From positions 8,207,270-8,271,269 of the forward strand of contig NZ_CP030287.1 in assembly GCF_003287935.1 (NCBI RefSeq): a stretch of 64,000 nucleotides of DNA. The letters are read 5' to 3'. A program made the translations under genes and the position numbers. Source of the stretch: Streptomyces sp. ICC1 (lineage in GTDB: Bacteria; Actinomycetota; Actinomycetes; Streptomycetales; Streptomycetaceae). A model generated the notes under the pieces. The model was not told the DNA's origin. It saw nothing but the letters and a program-made list of their open reading frames with translations, and did no database searches. This document shows, piece by piece, positions 16,606 to 24,831 of this stretch. Position 1 is the stretch's first letter. Each line of letters opens with the position of its first letter.

Positions 16606-17352
16606 TCAATTCGGTGGTCGACGGCCGAGAATTTCGTCGCGGGATCGGGCGCCGCAGGAGCGGAGCCAGTCGATGAGCGCGATGTCCTCGCCGGTCAGGG
16701 CAGCGTCGAGGGGGGTAAGGGAGCCGTGGCCGATCCAGTTGATGTCCGCTCCTCGAGACAGCAGGTATCGGGCCGTGGACAGTCGGCCCCCGTGGCACGC
16801 GCCCCAGAGGGCTTCGGTGACCTCCTCGGGATCCGCCCCCGCGGCGACGAACTCCCTTACAGGGCCGAGCAGTCCGAGGGCGGCCGCGTCCCACAGGGTG
16901 GGGCGGGCCCCAAGGTCCAGGAGGCGGCGCGCCGCGCGCCACTGGCCGAAGCCGGTCGCGTCGGCCAGCGGAGTGCCGCCGCCGAGCACCGCGCCCGGGG
17001 CTTCGATGTCGGCGCCCGCCTCGACGAGGGCGTCGAGCGCGGGGACGTCGTCGTTGCTCGCGGCCCAGTGCAGCGGGGTCTCCTCGTGCGAGCCGCCGAA
17101 CCGGGCCCCCGGGTCGGCGCCGGCCGCGACGAGGGTACGGATCACCTCCGCGGTCCGGGGGCGGTGCCCGGGCCAGTCCACGGCGATGTGCAGCAGGCTG
17201 CGCTCGCCCGCCGCCTCGCCGTGCCGCACGATCCGGGCCCCGGCGAGCCCGGGGTGCGCGGCCAGCAGCCGCCCGAGTCCGTCGAGGTCGCCGGCCCGGA
17301 TCGCCGACGTGACGGCGACGGCGAGCGGGTCCTGTGCCGGGAGGGAGAGCAT
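16606..17352 (-). CDS. Ankyrin-repeat protein
   Basis: A 248-residue soluble protein with ankyrin units such as SLLHIAVDWPGHRPRTAEVIRTLVAAGADPGARF, ETPLHWAASNDDVPALDALVEAGADIEAPG, TPLADATGFGQWRAARRLLDLGARPTL and LWGACHGGRLSTARYLLSRGADINWIG. Six or so repeats cover nearly the whole chain, so it is a protein-interaction module without a catalytic domain. The start ATG 17352 abuts the truncated end of the AMP-ligase frame. Confidence 0.88.
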   Translation of the reverse strand: MLSLPAQDPLAVAVTSAIRAGDLDGLGRLLAAHPGLAGARIVRHGEAAGERSLLHIAVDWPGHRPRTAEVIRTLVAAGADPGARFGGSHEETPLHWAASNDDVPALDALVEAGADIEAPGAVLGGGTPLADATGFGQWRAARRLLDLGARPTLWDAAALGLLGPVREFVAAGADPEEVTEALWGACHGGRLSTARYLLSRGADINWIGHGSLTPLDAALTGEDIALIDWLRSCGARSRDEILGRRPPN

Positions 17353-18040
17353 GCGGCCAGCCTACGAGGCGACGAGCGGCGGGCGGGGGACGAGGGGCGA
17401 GGGAGGCGGCACCGTCCGCGAGCAGGAGGAACGCCACCTGGTCGGCGCGCTGCACGAGCGGCTGCTCGGGCGGGGAGTCGAGGGAGGCCAGCGGGAAGTA
17501 GTGGCAGCCGGACGGGTCGGTGGTGAAACCGCCGTACGGGGACGCGGCGCCCGGCGCCTCCAGGGGGAACACCCTGCGCAGGAAGGGCCCTTCGGCCGCG
17601 ATGTCCGCGGCCATCGCCGTGTGGTCGAAGCCCCGGTACGTCGAGGGGCCGACGTAGCCGGTGGCCTGGCTGACCCGCACGATGTGCGACAGCTCGGCCG
17701 CGCGGTGCGTGACCGGGCACAGCACGGGGACCACGCCGGCGCGCATCAGCGCGAAGACGGTGGTGACGAACTCGGGGACGTTCGGCAGCTGGACGACGAC
17801 CCGCTGCCCGCGCCGCAGGCCACGCAGCCGGAACCCGGCGGCCATGCGGTCCGCCCGCCGGTTCAGGGTGGCGTACGTGATCCGGTTGTCGCCGTGCACG
17901 AGCGCGGTCCGCGGCCCGAACCGCAGGGCCCAGCCGCGCAGCAGGCTGTCCAGCGTGGTGCCGCGCCAGTGCCCGGCCGCCCAGTAGCGGTCGACGAACT
18001 CCTCGGGCCAGGGTGTGTAGCCGTCCGGCATGGGTGTCAT
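17353..18040 (-). pseudogene. AMP-dependent ligase (EntE/DhbE-like), C-terminally truncated
   Basis: The product begins MTPMPDGYTPWPEEFVDRYWAAGHWRGTTLDSLLRGWALRFGPRTALVHGDNRITYATLNRRADRMAAGFRLRGLRRGQRVVVQLPNVPEFVTTVFALMRAGVVPVLCPVTHRAAELSHIV, closely matching the N-terminal subdomain of 2,3-dihydroxybenzoate/salicylate-AMP ligases of siderophore synthesis. Similarity stops near residue 215, just where the ATP-binding LSGGTTG loop should be (LLLADGAASLAPRPPP instead). The remaining 320 residues are absent and the frame runs on into the ankyrin gene. Deletion or an assembly join could explain this. Confidence 0.7.
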
Positions 18041-18292
18041 GCGCTTCCTTCCGTCCCGTCGGTCTCGGCACCGGGGAGCGACCCGACCCTGCCGTCCTGA
18101 TCTTGGCCATCCAAGCCGTGGGCACCCCCTCGCGCGCAATGCGCTTTCCCGACCAAGGACGCCGGATTCCCTCAGCAGAAACCCCAACACACACCGCTGA
18201 CCAGCAGGTATGTTCGATCTGGGAAGATCGGGCCTTGGTCCGAGCCCACATGTGCGTCTCCGTCTCCGTCTCCGTCTCCGGAGGGTCCCTGT

Positions 18293-19867
18293 ATGACTGC
18301 CGTACCCACTGTCCTGCGCGTTTTCGGCGACGGTCCGTTCGCCGAGGCGGGCGAGCCGGGCGCGGCCGTCACCGACGAGCGCTCGGGGCTGGTCGCGGTG
18401 GGCGGCGACGTGGGACGGCTCCGGTGGAACGGCCACGGCAGCGGAGAGCGGCGGTGGACCGAGCACCGGATCGGCGTGTACGAGCGGGACGGCCTGCGGT
18501 GCCGACATCTGGTGCCGTCCCGCCACCGGGTGAACTGCCTCGCCTTCCATCCCGTCCTGCCCCTCCTCGCGGTCGGCACCGGCTCGTACGACGGCGGCTG
18601 CCATTTCACCGGCGAGCTGCTGCTCGTCCACCTGGACACCGGCGAGACCGTGTCCGCGCTGGAGCACCCGCGCGAGGTGGTCCGGATGGAGTGGCGGAGC
18701 GCGACCGCGCTGAGTCTGGCCGTGGCGCCCGCGGACGACTGGGAGGACCCGCTGGCGCACGAACGGGCGCACCCGGCCGTGATCGAGCGCGCCGACTGGT
18801 CCGCTGTCGGGCACCAAGGCGTCTCCGCGGTGGAACTGGCGGCTCCGGCTGAGGAGTTCGACCGGGCGGACCCCGGCGCGGACGCCTCCTGGCTGCTCCT
18901 CGGCCTCGCGGGCTCCGCGGGCCGGGACTGGAGCCCGCGCACCCGGGTGCGGGCCGTCGAGGCCCTGCCGGACGGCCGGGTCCTGGCCGCACTGGACGGC
19001 GTACTGGCCGAGGCGTGGCTGCCGTCGGGCGAACGGCAGTGGGCCGTCGAGGACGAGGAGGGCGGCCGCGAGCTGCTCCTCGCCCCGGACGCGGCATCGG
19101 TGTGGGCCAACGCGGAACGCCCGCGCCGTCCCCACCGCACGGCACGTCCCGCCCCGCGGGTCGCCCGTCTCTCCGCCGACGACGGGCGCGTCCTGGAGAA
19201 CCTGCCGGTGGAGGACGCGGTGACCCTGCTGAGCGGCGGCGGCCGTACGCTCCTGCGCGCCCTGGAGGGATACCGGGGCACCCGGCCGCTGACGGTCCTG
19301 GGCCCCGACGGCCTTGCGCAGGGGCCGGCCGTCACCGGTTTCGACCCGCTCAACCACGCCTTTCCCGTCCGCCACGCGAGCGCGCCGTACCTTCTGGTGG
19401 GCGCCGACCCGCACAAGCCGCATGCGGACAAGTGGATCGCGACGGTCGACGCGGACGGCACGCTCCGCCGGATCTGCCCGCATTCCCCGGAGCCCGGGGA
19501 GCACCACTTCGGCGGTCCGGCCGCCGAGACCGGCGGATCCCTGGTGTACGCGGGCACCGTCTTCCCCGAGGACGGGTCCTACGTCGTGCGCCGCTCCCTG
19601 GCCGACGGGGCCGTGCGGTGGCGGTTCCGGTCGGAGGTGCCCGCGACCGCTCTGGACACCGACGGGGAAGTGGTTCACGTCGCCGGCGCCGACGGCACGC
19701 TGCTGGCACTCGACGCCTCCGACGGCTCGGTGCGGTGGCGTACGCAGCTGCGGGTCCACGGCGCGGCGACCGTCGCGCTGTCGCTGGCGGCGGCCCCCGG
19801 CGGAGGACTGCTCGCCGGAACCGCCGACGGCCGGATCCTGCACCTCGCCGACCGGCCACGGCCCTGA
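18293..19867 (+). CDS. WD40/PQQ-like beta-propeller protein
   Basis: A 524-residue cytosolic protein without signal peptide, made of repeated four-stranded blades: SGLVAVGGDVGRLRWNG, HRVNCLAFHPVLPLLAVGTGSYDGG, RVRAVEALPDGRVLAALDG, GEVVHVAGADGTLLALDASDGSVRWRT, GGGLLAGTADGRILHLAD. The last two blades are typical PQQ-type units, the first ones WD40-like. Probably a binding scaffold. GGAGG lies eight bases before ATG 18293, preceded by a (CGTCTC)n run. It converges on the PfkB-TIR pair, 43 bases away. Confidence 0.75.
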   Translation: MTAVPTVLRVFGDGPFAEAGEPGAAVTDERSGLVAVGGDVGRLRWNGHGSGERRWTEHRIGVYERDGLRCRHLVPSRHRVNCLAFHPVLPLLAVGTGSYDGGCHFTGELLLVHLDTGETVSALEHPREVVRMEWRSATALSLAVAPADDWEDPLAHERAHPAVIERADWSAVGHQGVSAVELAAPAEEFDRADPGADASWLLLGLAGSAGRDWSPRTRVRAVEALPDGRVLAALDGVLAEAWLPSGERQWAVEDEEGGRELLLAPDAASVWANAERPRRPHRTARPAPRVARLSADDGRVLENLPVEDAVTLLSGGGRTLLRALEGYRGTRPLTVLGPDGLAQGPAVTGFDPLNHAFPVRHASAPYLLVGADPHKPHADKWIATVDADGTLRRICPHSPEPGEHHFGGPAAETGGSLVYAGTVFPEDGSYVVRRSLADGAVRWRFRSEVPATALDTDGEVVHVAGADGTLLALDASDGSVRWRTQLRVHGAATVALSLAAAPGGGLLAGTADGRILHLADRPRP

Positions 19868-19910
19868 ATTCCGGCGCCGGCGGGCGGTGAACGGGCAGGC
19901 CGGCCCCCGG

Positions 19911-21488
19911 TCAGATGTGGGAGAATCCCTGGTTCTGAAGCGCCCGGTCCAAGTACCAGAACGTGCGGTCGATGGCGTGCCTGGGGAAGGTGCTCGTGTA
20001 CGGCTCGGCGGGGAGCGGGACCGATTCGCATCCGTCCTCGGCCAGGACGATCACCCGGTCGAACCCGTAGTGGCCCTGGAACAGGCCGATCTCGTGGATC
20101 ACGTTCTGGCGCGCGACGAGCTGGCCGTCGCCCGTCGCGTCCTCCGCGGTCAGCACGCAGATCGCGAAACTGCAGCGCTGCAGGTAGTCGGTGAGCGCCT
20201 CGGTGACCGGCCTGCTCCCCCAGGAGTCCGACTCGAACGAGTACACCGGCAGGCCGAACCGGCGCTCCACGAAGGACTTCACGGCGAGCCACTCGGGGCT
20301 GCGGCCGTGGGCGATGAAGACTCCCGCGGGAAGGGCCGCCGCGCGCCGGGCCGCGTCGTGGGAGCGGATGAAGTCCTTGGTGACGGCGGCCAGTCCGCCG
20401 TGGCCGTGACTGCCGACGTAGCGCAGCTTGTGCCGGGCCAGGGTCATGCCGAGCAGGGAGCCGAGCTCCACTTGCAGCCGGTCGCTCGTCAGGACCGCGA
20501 GCAGGCCGGCGGCGAACACGTCGCCCGCCCCGGTGGCGTCCTCGATCTGGTCGTCGGCCAGGACGATCTGCGGGTGGAAGTCCTCCACCGCCTTGCCGTT
20601 CTCGCTGCGCCAGACGTGGATCCCGGTGCGCCGCTTGACGACGATGACGCTCCTGTCGTTCGCGAGGCCCTGGAGGAGGTGCCCGGCGATGTCCTCGTCC
20701 GTGTCGCCGCCGTTCCTCCTGCCGAGCTCGTGGAACTCGCGGTGGTTGAGCATGAGGTACGCGGTCAGCCCGCAGATCCCGAGGACCTCCTCGGTCGGCA
20801 GGGTGCACCAGACGTGCCCGGGATCGAAGCTGATCAGTGTGGCGGGGCTGGCTTCCTTGACCGCGCGCAGGGTGGCGAGGAGGGCGGCGGGCGTGCGGTC
20901 GTCGAGGAACGAGGTGACGTGGACGACCCGGGCGGTGGCGAGGTACGCGACGACCTCGTCGAAGGAGCGCGCCAGGTGGTCGGCCATGGCGCTGTTGGCG
21001 CCGGCGTGGGTGAGGAGCGTCCGGTCGCCGTCCTCCGTCAGGGAGAAGCAGATGCCGCAGAGGTGGTCGTCGTCCCTGAAGACGAACGGGTGGTCCACAC
21101 CGAGGCCGCGCAGTTGGTCGATCGCCGACAGCCCGGGGCCGGGTACCCGGCCGGCGACCCCGACGTAGCCCAGGTTCAGGCCCAGTTGGAGCTGGGCGAG
21201 CACGTTGACCGCGTTGTAGGCGGAGCCGCCCAGGGACGTCTGCAGCGTGGACGTGTTGATCGCTTCGAGCGCCGCGAAGACCGTGGCCTCGTCCACCGCG
21301 GTCTCCGTACCCCATTCGGGGACGGGTGCCTCGCCGTCGAGCAGTTCGGCGATCCGCGTGGTGAGCGGCCGGCGGTCCGGGCTCGCGTTCCTGTCGACAT
21401 GGGTGATGTAGTCGAGGTTGAGCGCCCCGATCCCGACGACGTCCAGGGCGAAGCCGGACCGCGGTCGGTTCGTCGGATCAGCGGTCAT
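19911..21488 (-). CDS. PfkB-family kinase fused to TIR-like effector domain (intact TIR Glu)
   Basis: A 525-residue fusion. Residues 15-375 are a ribokinase/PfkB kinase: DVVGIGALNLDYITHV (16-31), LGGSAYNAVNVLAQL (86-100) and the catalytic DATGAGDVFAAGLL with Asp323. Residues 388-515 match the TIR-like nucleotide-binding domain of Cap12/Pycsar effectors: GVFIAHGRSPEWLAVKSFVERRFGLPVYSF, FAICVLTAED, and ARQNVIHEIGLFQGHYGFDRVIVLAEDG, where Glu466 aligns with the NADase catalytic Glu. ATG 21488 overlaps the upstream paralogue's stop by 11 bases; GGAGG is nine bases upstream. Inferred role: signal- or metabolite-gated NAD+ cleavage. No published system with this architecture is known to me. Confidence 0.85.
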   Translation of the reverse strand: MTADPTNRPRSGFALDVVGIGALNLDYITHVDRNASPDRRPLTTRIAELLDGEAPVPEWGTETAVDEATVFAALEAINTSTLQTSLGGSAYNAVNVLAQLQLGLNLGYVGVAGRVPGPGLSAIDQLRGLGVDHPFVFRDDDHLCGICFSLTEDGDRTLLTHAGANSAMADHLARSFDEVVAYLATARVVHVTSFLDDRTPAALLATLRAVKEASPATLISFDPGHVWCTLPTEEVLGICGLTAYLMLNHREFHELGRRNGGDTDEDIAGHLLQGLANDRSVIVVKRRTGIHVWRSENGKAVEDFHPQIVLADDQIEDATGAGDVFAAGLLAVLTSDRLQVELGSLLGMTLARHKLRYVGSHGHGGLAAVTKDFIRSHDAARRAAALPAGVFIAHGRSPEWLAVKSFVERRFGLPVYSFESDSWGSRPVTEALTDYLQRCSFAICVLTAEDATGDGQLVARQNVIHEIGLFQGHYGFDRVIVLAEDGCESVPLPAEPYTSTFPRHAIDRTFWYLDRALQNQGFSHI

Positions 21489-23052
21489 GCGGATGTCCTC
21501 CCCGGGCCAGGATCCGTTCCCTGACCAGCATGCGTTCCAGTTCCACGAAGGTTGCGCCGATGCGGCCGGGAGCGAAGTCCAGGCGGATCAGGCCGGCGTT
21601 GTTGGAGAACTCCTCGCATCCTTCCTCCGCCAGGATGGCGACCTTGCCGAAACCGTAGTAGCCCTGGAAGACGCCCACCTGGTGAACGGCGCTCTCGCTG
21701 GCGCGCCGTTGACCGGCGGCCATCACCCGGGAGGCCGACAGGACGCAGATCGCGAACGCGCAGCGGCCCAGTTGTTCGCGCATCACCTGCGGGTGGCGGG
21801 CGTCCTGGCCGCGCGGGTGGTTGAGGGTGTGGACCGTCAGCCGGCAGTCGTCTTCCAGGAACGTCCGCAGGGCGTCCCACTGGGCGTCCTCGTCGTGGGC
21901 CACGAGGACGGCCCCGGGGCGGGTGCCGGGCGCCGTGAGCGCTTCGGTCGACTGGAGGAAGCCCTCCCGGCCGAGCACCGGCAGCGCGGACGTGCCGGTG
22001 TGCGCCTGGACGGCCCGCAGGCGCGAGAGGCTCAGGCCGAGGAAGGATCCGAGCTCGGCTTGGAGCCGGGTGGAGGCGAGCGCGGCGATGACCGACGCCG
22101 AGAACACGTCGCCGGCCCCGGTCGCGTCCTCGATGGCGCCCTCCCGGACCGGTCGGCGCAGTTGGAACCGCTGGGCGAGCACCCCCGTCGGCGCGGTCCG
22201 GAAGACCTCCACGCTGTCGTACCGCTTGGTGACGAACACGGTGCAGCTCGGGCCGCACCTGGCCAGCACCCGCTGGGAGAGGACCTCGTCCGACTCCCCC
22301 AGTGCGTACTCGCCCAAGGCCTTGAACTCCCTGTGGTTGACGAACAGCAGGTCGCTGAGGGCCAGGATGCCGTCCACCGCCCCGCTCCGGTTCTCCGCCC
22401 ACGCGAAGCCCGGGTCGAAGCTCAGCAGCAGGGCCGGATTGATCCGGCGTGCCCGGCAGAGCACTTCGAGCAGCACCGGCGGGGTCAGCTCGTCCAGGAA
22501 CGACGTGACGTGGACGATCCGGGCCTGCGCCAGGTAGTGGGCGATCTGCTCGCCGTTGCGCGTCAGGTGCTCGGCCATGAGGTAGTTCGCACCGGGATGG
22601 GTGAGCATCACCCTCTCGACGTCCTCCAGGTACGACAGGCAGACGCCGGCGAGCCGTTGCGGCCTGCGGGCGACCCAGCGCCGGTCGATGCCGAAGAGGT
22701 CCATCTGCCGTACGAAGGACAGCCCGGGCGTCTCGATCCGCCCGGCGACTCCCACGTAGCCCAGGGTCAGGCCCAGCCGCATCTGGGCGAGGGTGAAGGT
22801 GGTCAGCCACGCCGAGCCGCCCAGGGAGGCGTCCAGCGACGCGGCGCCGAGCCTGCCGATCGCCTTGGAGATCGCGATCTCGTCGATGGGGCCCTCGGTG
22901 TTCCACTCGAAGCGCGCGGTGGACTCGGAGACCCGGTCGGCCATGTGCGCCGACAGCCGCGAAACGCTCGCGATGTAGTCGACGTTGAGCGCCCCCACCC
23001 CGACGATCTCCGGACCGTGCCGCCTTGCGTCGGAGCGACTCGCAGCGTCCAT
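21478..23052 (-). CDS. PfkB-family kinase fused to degenerate TIR-like domain
   Basis: A 524-residue paralogue of the downstream gene with the same architecture: PfkB domain (EIVGVGALNVDYIASV; LGGSAWLTTFTLAQM; EDATGAGDVFSAS with Asp315) and TIR-like domain from about 380 (AVLVAHDEDAQWDALRTFLEDDCRLTVHTL; FAICVLSASRVMAAG; ESAVHQVGVFQGYYGFGKVAILAEEG). The NVI-x-E-x-G motif is changed: Gln458 replaces the catalytic Glu and the Asn is lost, so the TIR is probably inactive as an NADase. ATG 23052 was chosen because it gives the same N-terminal length as the partner; upstream in-frame starts exist at 23097 and 23175. First gene of the pair. Confidence 0.82.
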   Translation of the reverse strand: MDAASRSDARRHGPEIVGVGALNVDYIASVSRLSAHMADRVSESTARFEWNTEGPIDEIAISKAIGRLGAASLDASLGGSAWLTTFTLAQMRLGLTLGYVGVAGRIETPGLSFVRQMDLFGIDRRWVARRPQRLAGVCLSYLEDVERVMLTHPGANYLMAEHLTRNGEQIAHYLAQARIVHVTSFLDELTPPVLLEVLCRARRINPALLLSFDPGFAWAENRSGAVDGILALSDLLFVNHREFKALGEYALGESDEVLSQRVLARCGPSCTVFVTKRYDSVEVFRTAPTGVLAQRFQLRRPVREGAIEDATGAGDVFSASVIAALASTRLQAELGSFLGLSLSRLRAVQAHTGTSALPVLGREGFLQSTEALTAPGTRPGAVLVAHDEDAQWDALRTFLEDDCRLTVHTLNHPRGQDARHPQVMREQLGRCAFAICVLSASRVMAAGQRRASESAVHQVGVFQGYYGFGKVAILAEEGCEEFSNNAGLIRLDFAPGRIGATFVELERMLVRERILARGGHPHDR

Positions 23053-23130
23053 GGCACCCCCATGCCGACCGGCCCACCGAATCCGTGGCGGAGACATACC
23101 CCGTCGGCGTGCGTCTCTCACCCGCGCGGG

Positions 23131-23169
23131 GCGGCGACGTCCGGGGGAGGGTGCGGCGACGTCTGGGGG
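23131..23169. promoter_or_regulatory. 17-bp direct repeat upstream of the PfkB-TIR pair
   Basis: Two copies of GCGGCGACGTCCGGGGG (23131-23147; 23153-23169 with one C/T change) are spaced 22 bp start to start, about two helical turns, in the 139-bp gap upstream of the first PfkB-TIR gene. The arrangement suits a dimeric regulator. No promoter hexamers are clear. Confidence 0.4.
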
Positions 23170-23191
23170 CCTCAAGCGCCTCCAGCCCCCT

Positions 23192-24025
23192 TCAGCCCCC
23201 CGTGAAACGCGGGGGCCGGCGCGCCGCCTTGGCGCTGTAGCCCTCGCGCGCGTCCTCCGAGGTGAGGGTGAGCGCCGCCGTCATCGCGACGCGGTCCAGG
23301 GCCGCTGGGAGGGCGGCGTCCGCGTAGGAGTCGATCGCGCGTTTGATGCCCTGGACGGCCAGCGGGGCGTTCGCGGCGATCTCCGCAGCGAGGGCCCGTG
23401 CGGTGCCCTCCAGCTCCCCGGGCGGGACGACCTCTTGGACCAGGTTCAGCCGGTGCGCCGTCTCCGCGTCGATGCGACGGCCCGTCAGGGCGAGGTACTT
23501 CGCCCAGCCCGCGCCCGTCTCGCGGGCGATGCGCAGGTCTCCGCCCGCGTCCACCGCGACGCCCAACTGGGCCTCGGGCAGCGCGAAGACGGCGTCCCGC
23601 GCCGCCACCCGGATGTCGGCCATCAGCGCCAGCTCGAAGCCGAATCCCAGGCAGTAGCCCTGCACCGCCGCCACCACCGGCTGCGGCAGGCGGGCCAGGA
23701 CCGCGAAGCGCTCGTGGACCCAGCGGATGCCCTCGTAGTAGTTGCGGTTGCGCCCCGCCGCCGACTCCCCCGTGATCGCCCCGCCGGGGGCGGTCACGTC
23801 GATGCCCGCGCAGAAGGCCCGGCCCTCGGCCCGCAGCAGCACCGCGCGCACGTCCGGGTCGAAGCGGATCCGGTCCGCCAGCAGGCCCAGCTGACGCGTG
23901 GACTCCCAGCTCCAGCCGTTGAGCTTGTCCGGCCGGCAAAGGGTGAGTTCCGCGATCCCGTCCGCCACGTGCAGCCGGATCCGTTCCTCACCCTCCGCGA
24001 TCTCCGTGCTGATGGTGTCGATCAC
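23192..24025 (-). CDS. Enoyl-CoA hydratase/isomerase family protein
   Basis: A 277-residue crotonase-fold enzyme. The oxyanion-hole segments are RAEGRAFCAGIDVTAPGGAI (about 66-85) and VVAAVQGYCLGFGFELALMADIRVAARDAVFALPEAQLGV (about 117-156); C-terminal helices are complete (SEDAREGYSAKAARRPPRFTGG). The first catalytic Glu position is replaced in the GYCLGFGFEL region, so hydratase versus isomerase activity is uncertain. GTG start at 24025. It lies 139 bases upstream of the PfkB-TIR pair on the same strand and might be co-transcribed. Confidence 0.88.
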   Translation of the reverse strand: MIDTISTEIAEGEERIRLHVADGIAELTLCRPDKLNGWSWESTRQLGLLADRIRFDPDVRAVLLRAEGRAFCAGIDVTAPGGAITGESAAGRNRNYYEGIRWVHERFAVLARLPQPVVAAVQGYCLGFGFELALMADIRVAARDAVFALPEAQLGVAVDAGGDLRIARETGAGWAKYLALTGRRIDAETAHRLNLVQEVVPPGELEGTARALAAEIAANAPLAVQGIKRAIDSYADAALPAALDRVAMTAALTLTSEDAREGYSAKAARRPPRFTGG

Positions 24026-24048
24026 GCGGACACCCTAGGGCGCACCCG

Positions 24049-24813
24049 TCAACGCGGGAAGACCTCGAACGCCACCGCCGGGCGGCCGCCGAACCGGGCC
24101 GCCGCCATCCGGGCGTTGCCCGTCAGGAAGCCGCGCACGTACGTCTCGGGGTCCTCGTCCGTCAGCGCGTCGATGTACGCCTTGTGCTCCATCAGGGACT
24201 TCACCGAGCGCTCCATGCCCGGACCGGCGTCCGCCGCGTGCGTCGGCGTCGTGGTTCCGGACACCGCGACCCAGCGGACCCCGTTCCACGGCTCCAGGCC
24301 CTGCTCCGTGAGGAGTTCGGGGAAGATCCAGCGGTTGCCGGCGTCCCCCGCAGCGTCCAGGGTGGCCCGGCCGACCGCCTTGTGGTCCGGGGTGTTCCAC
24401 CAGCCGCCGCCCTCGGCCCCGCCCCACGTGTCGCGGTGGTTCATGGTGACGACCAGCTCGGGGCGGTGCCGGCGGATGGCGGCCGCGATGTCCCGGCGCA
24501 GGTCGAGGCCGTACTCGAGCACCCCGTCGCGGTGGTCGAGGAACTCCACGGCGGACACTCCGACGACGGCCGCGCTCGCGCGCTGTTCGGCTTCGCGCAG
24601 CGGGGCGCACTCGGCGGGGGCGATTCCGTCGATCCCCGCCTCGCCGCGCGTGGCGAGCAGGTAGACGACCTCCCGGCCGCCGTCCGTCCAGTCCGCGATG
24701 GCCGCCGCGCAGCCGTACTCGAGGTCGTCGGGGTGGGCCACCACGGCGAGCGCGCGCGTCCAGTCGGTGGGCATGGGCTCCAAGGGCGCGGGCCCGTCCA
24801 GTTGTTCAGTCAT
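24049..24813 (-). CDS. PIG-L family zinc deacetylase
   Basis: A 254-residue LmbE/PIG-L protein. The metal motif AHPDDLEYGCAAAIADW is at about 27-43 and the third ligand His is in WWNTPDHKAVGRATLDAA near 147. This family includes the mycothiol deacetylase MshB and the mycothiol S-conjugate amidase Mca; the length and the GTTTPTHAAD segment do not decide between them. Located one gene away from, and divergent to, an MBL hydrolase; 18 bases separate the two starts, implying a shared short promoter region. Confidence 0.85.
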   Translation of the reverse strand: MTEQLDGPAPLEPMPTDWTRALAVVAHPDDLEYGCAAAIADWTDGGREVVYLLATRGEAGIDGIAPAECAPLREAEQRASAAVVGVSAVEFLDHRDGVLEYGLDLRRDIAAAIRRHRPELVVTMNHRDTWGGAEGGGWWNTPDHKAVGRATLDAAGDAGNRWIFPELLTEQGLEPWNGVRWVAVSGTTTPTHAADAGPGMERSVKSLMEHKAYIDALTDEDPETYVRGFLTGNARMAAARFGGRPAVAFEVFPR

Positions 24814-24831
24814 GTCTCGCACAATAGGCGC

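Noticed and set aside
23192..24025. Enoyl-CoA hydratase as a component of the PfkB-TIR system
   Set aside because: It is an ordinary crotonase-fold enzyme separated by 139 bases with a repeat element between; no evidence ties it to the pair beyond strand.
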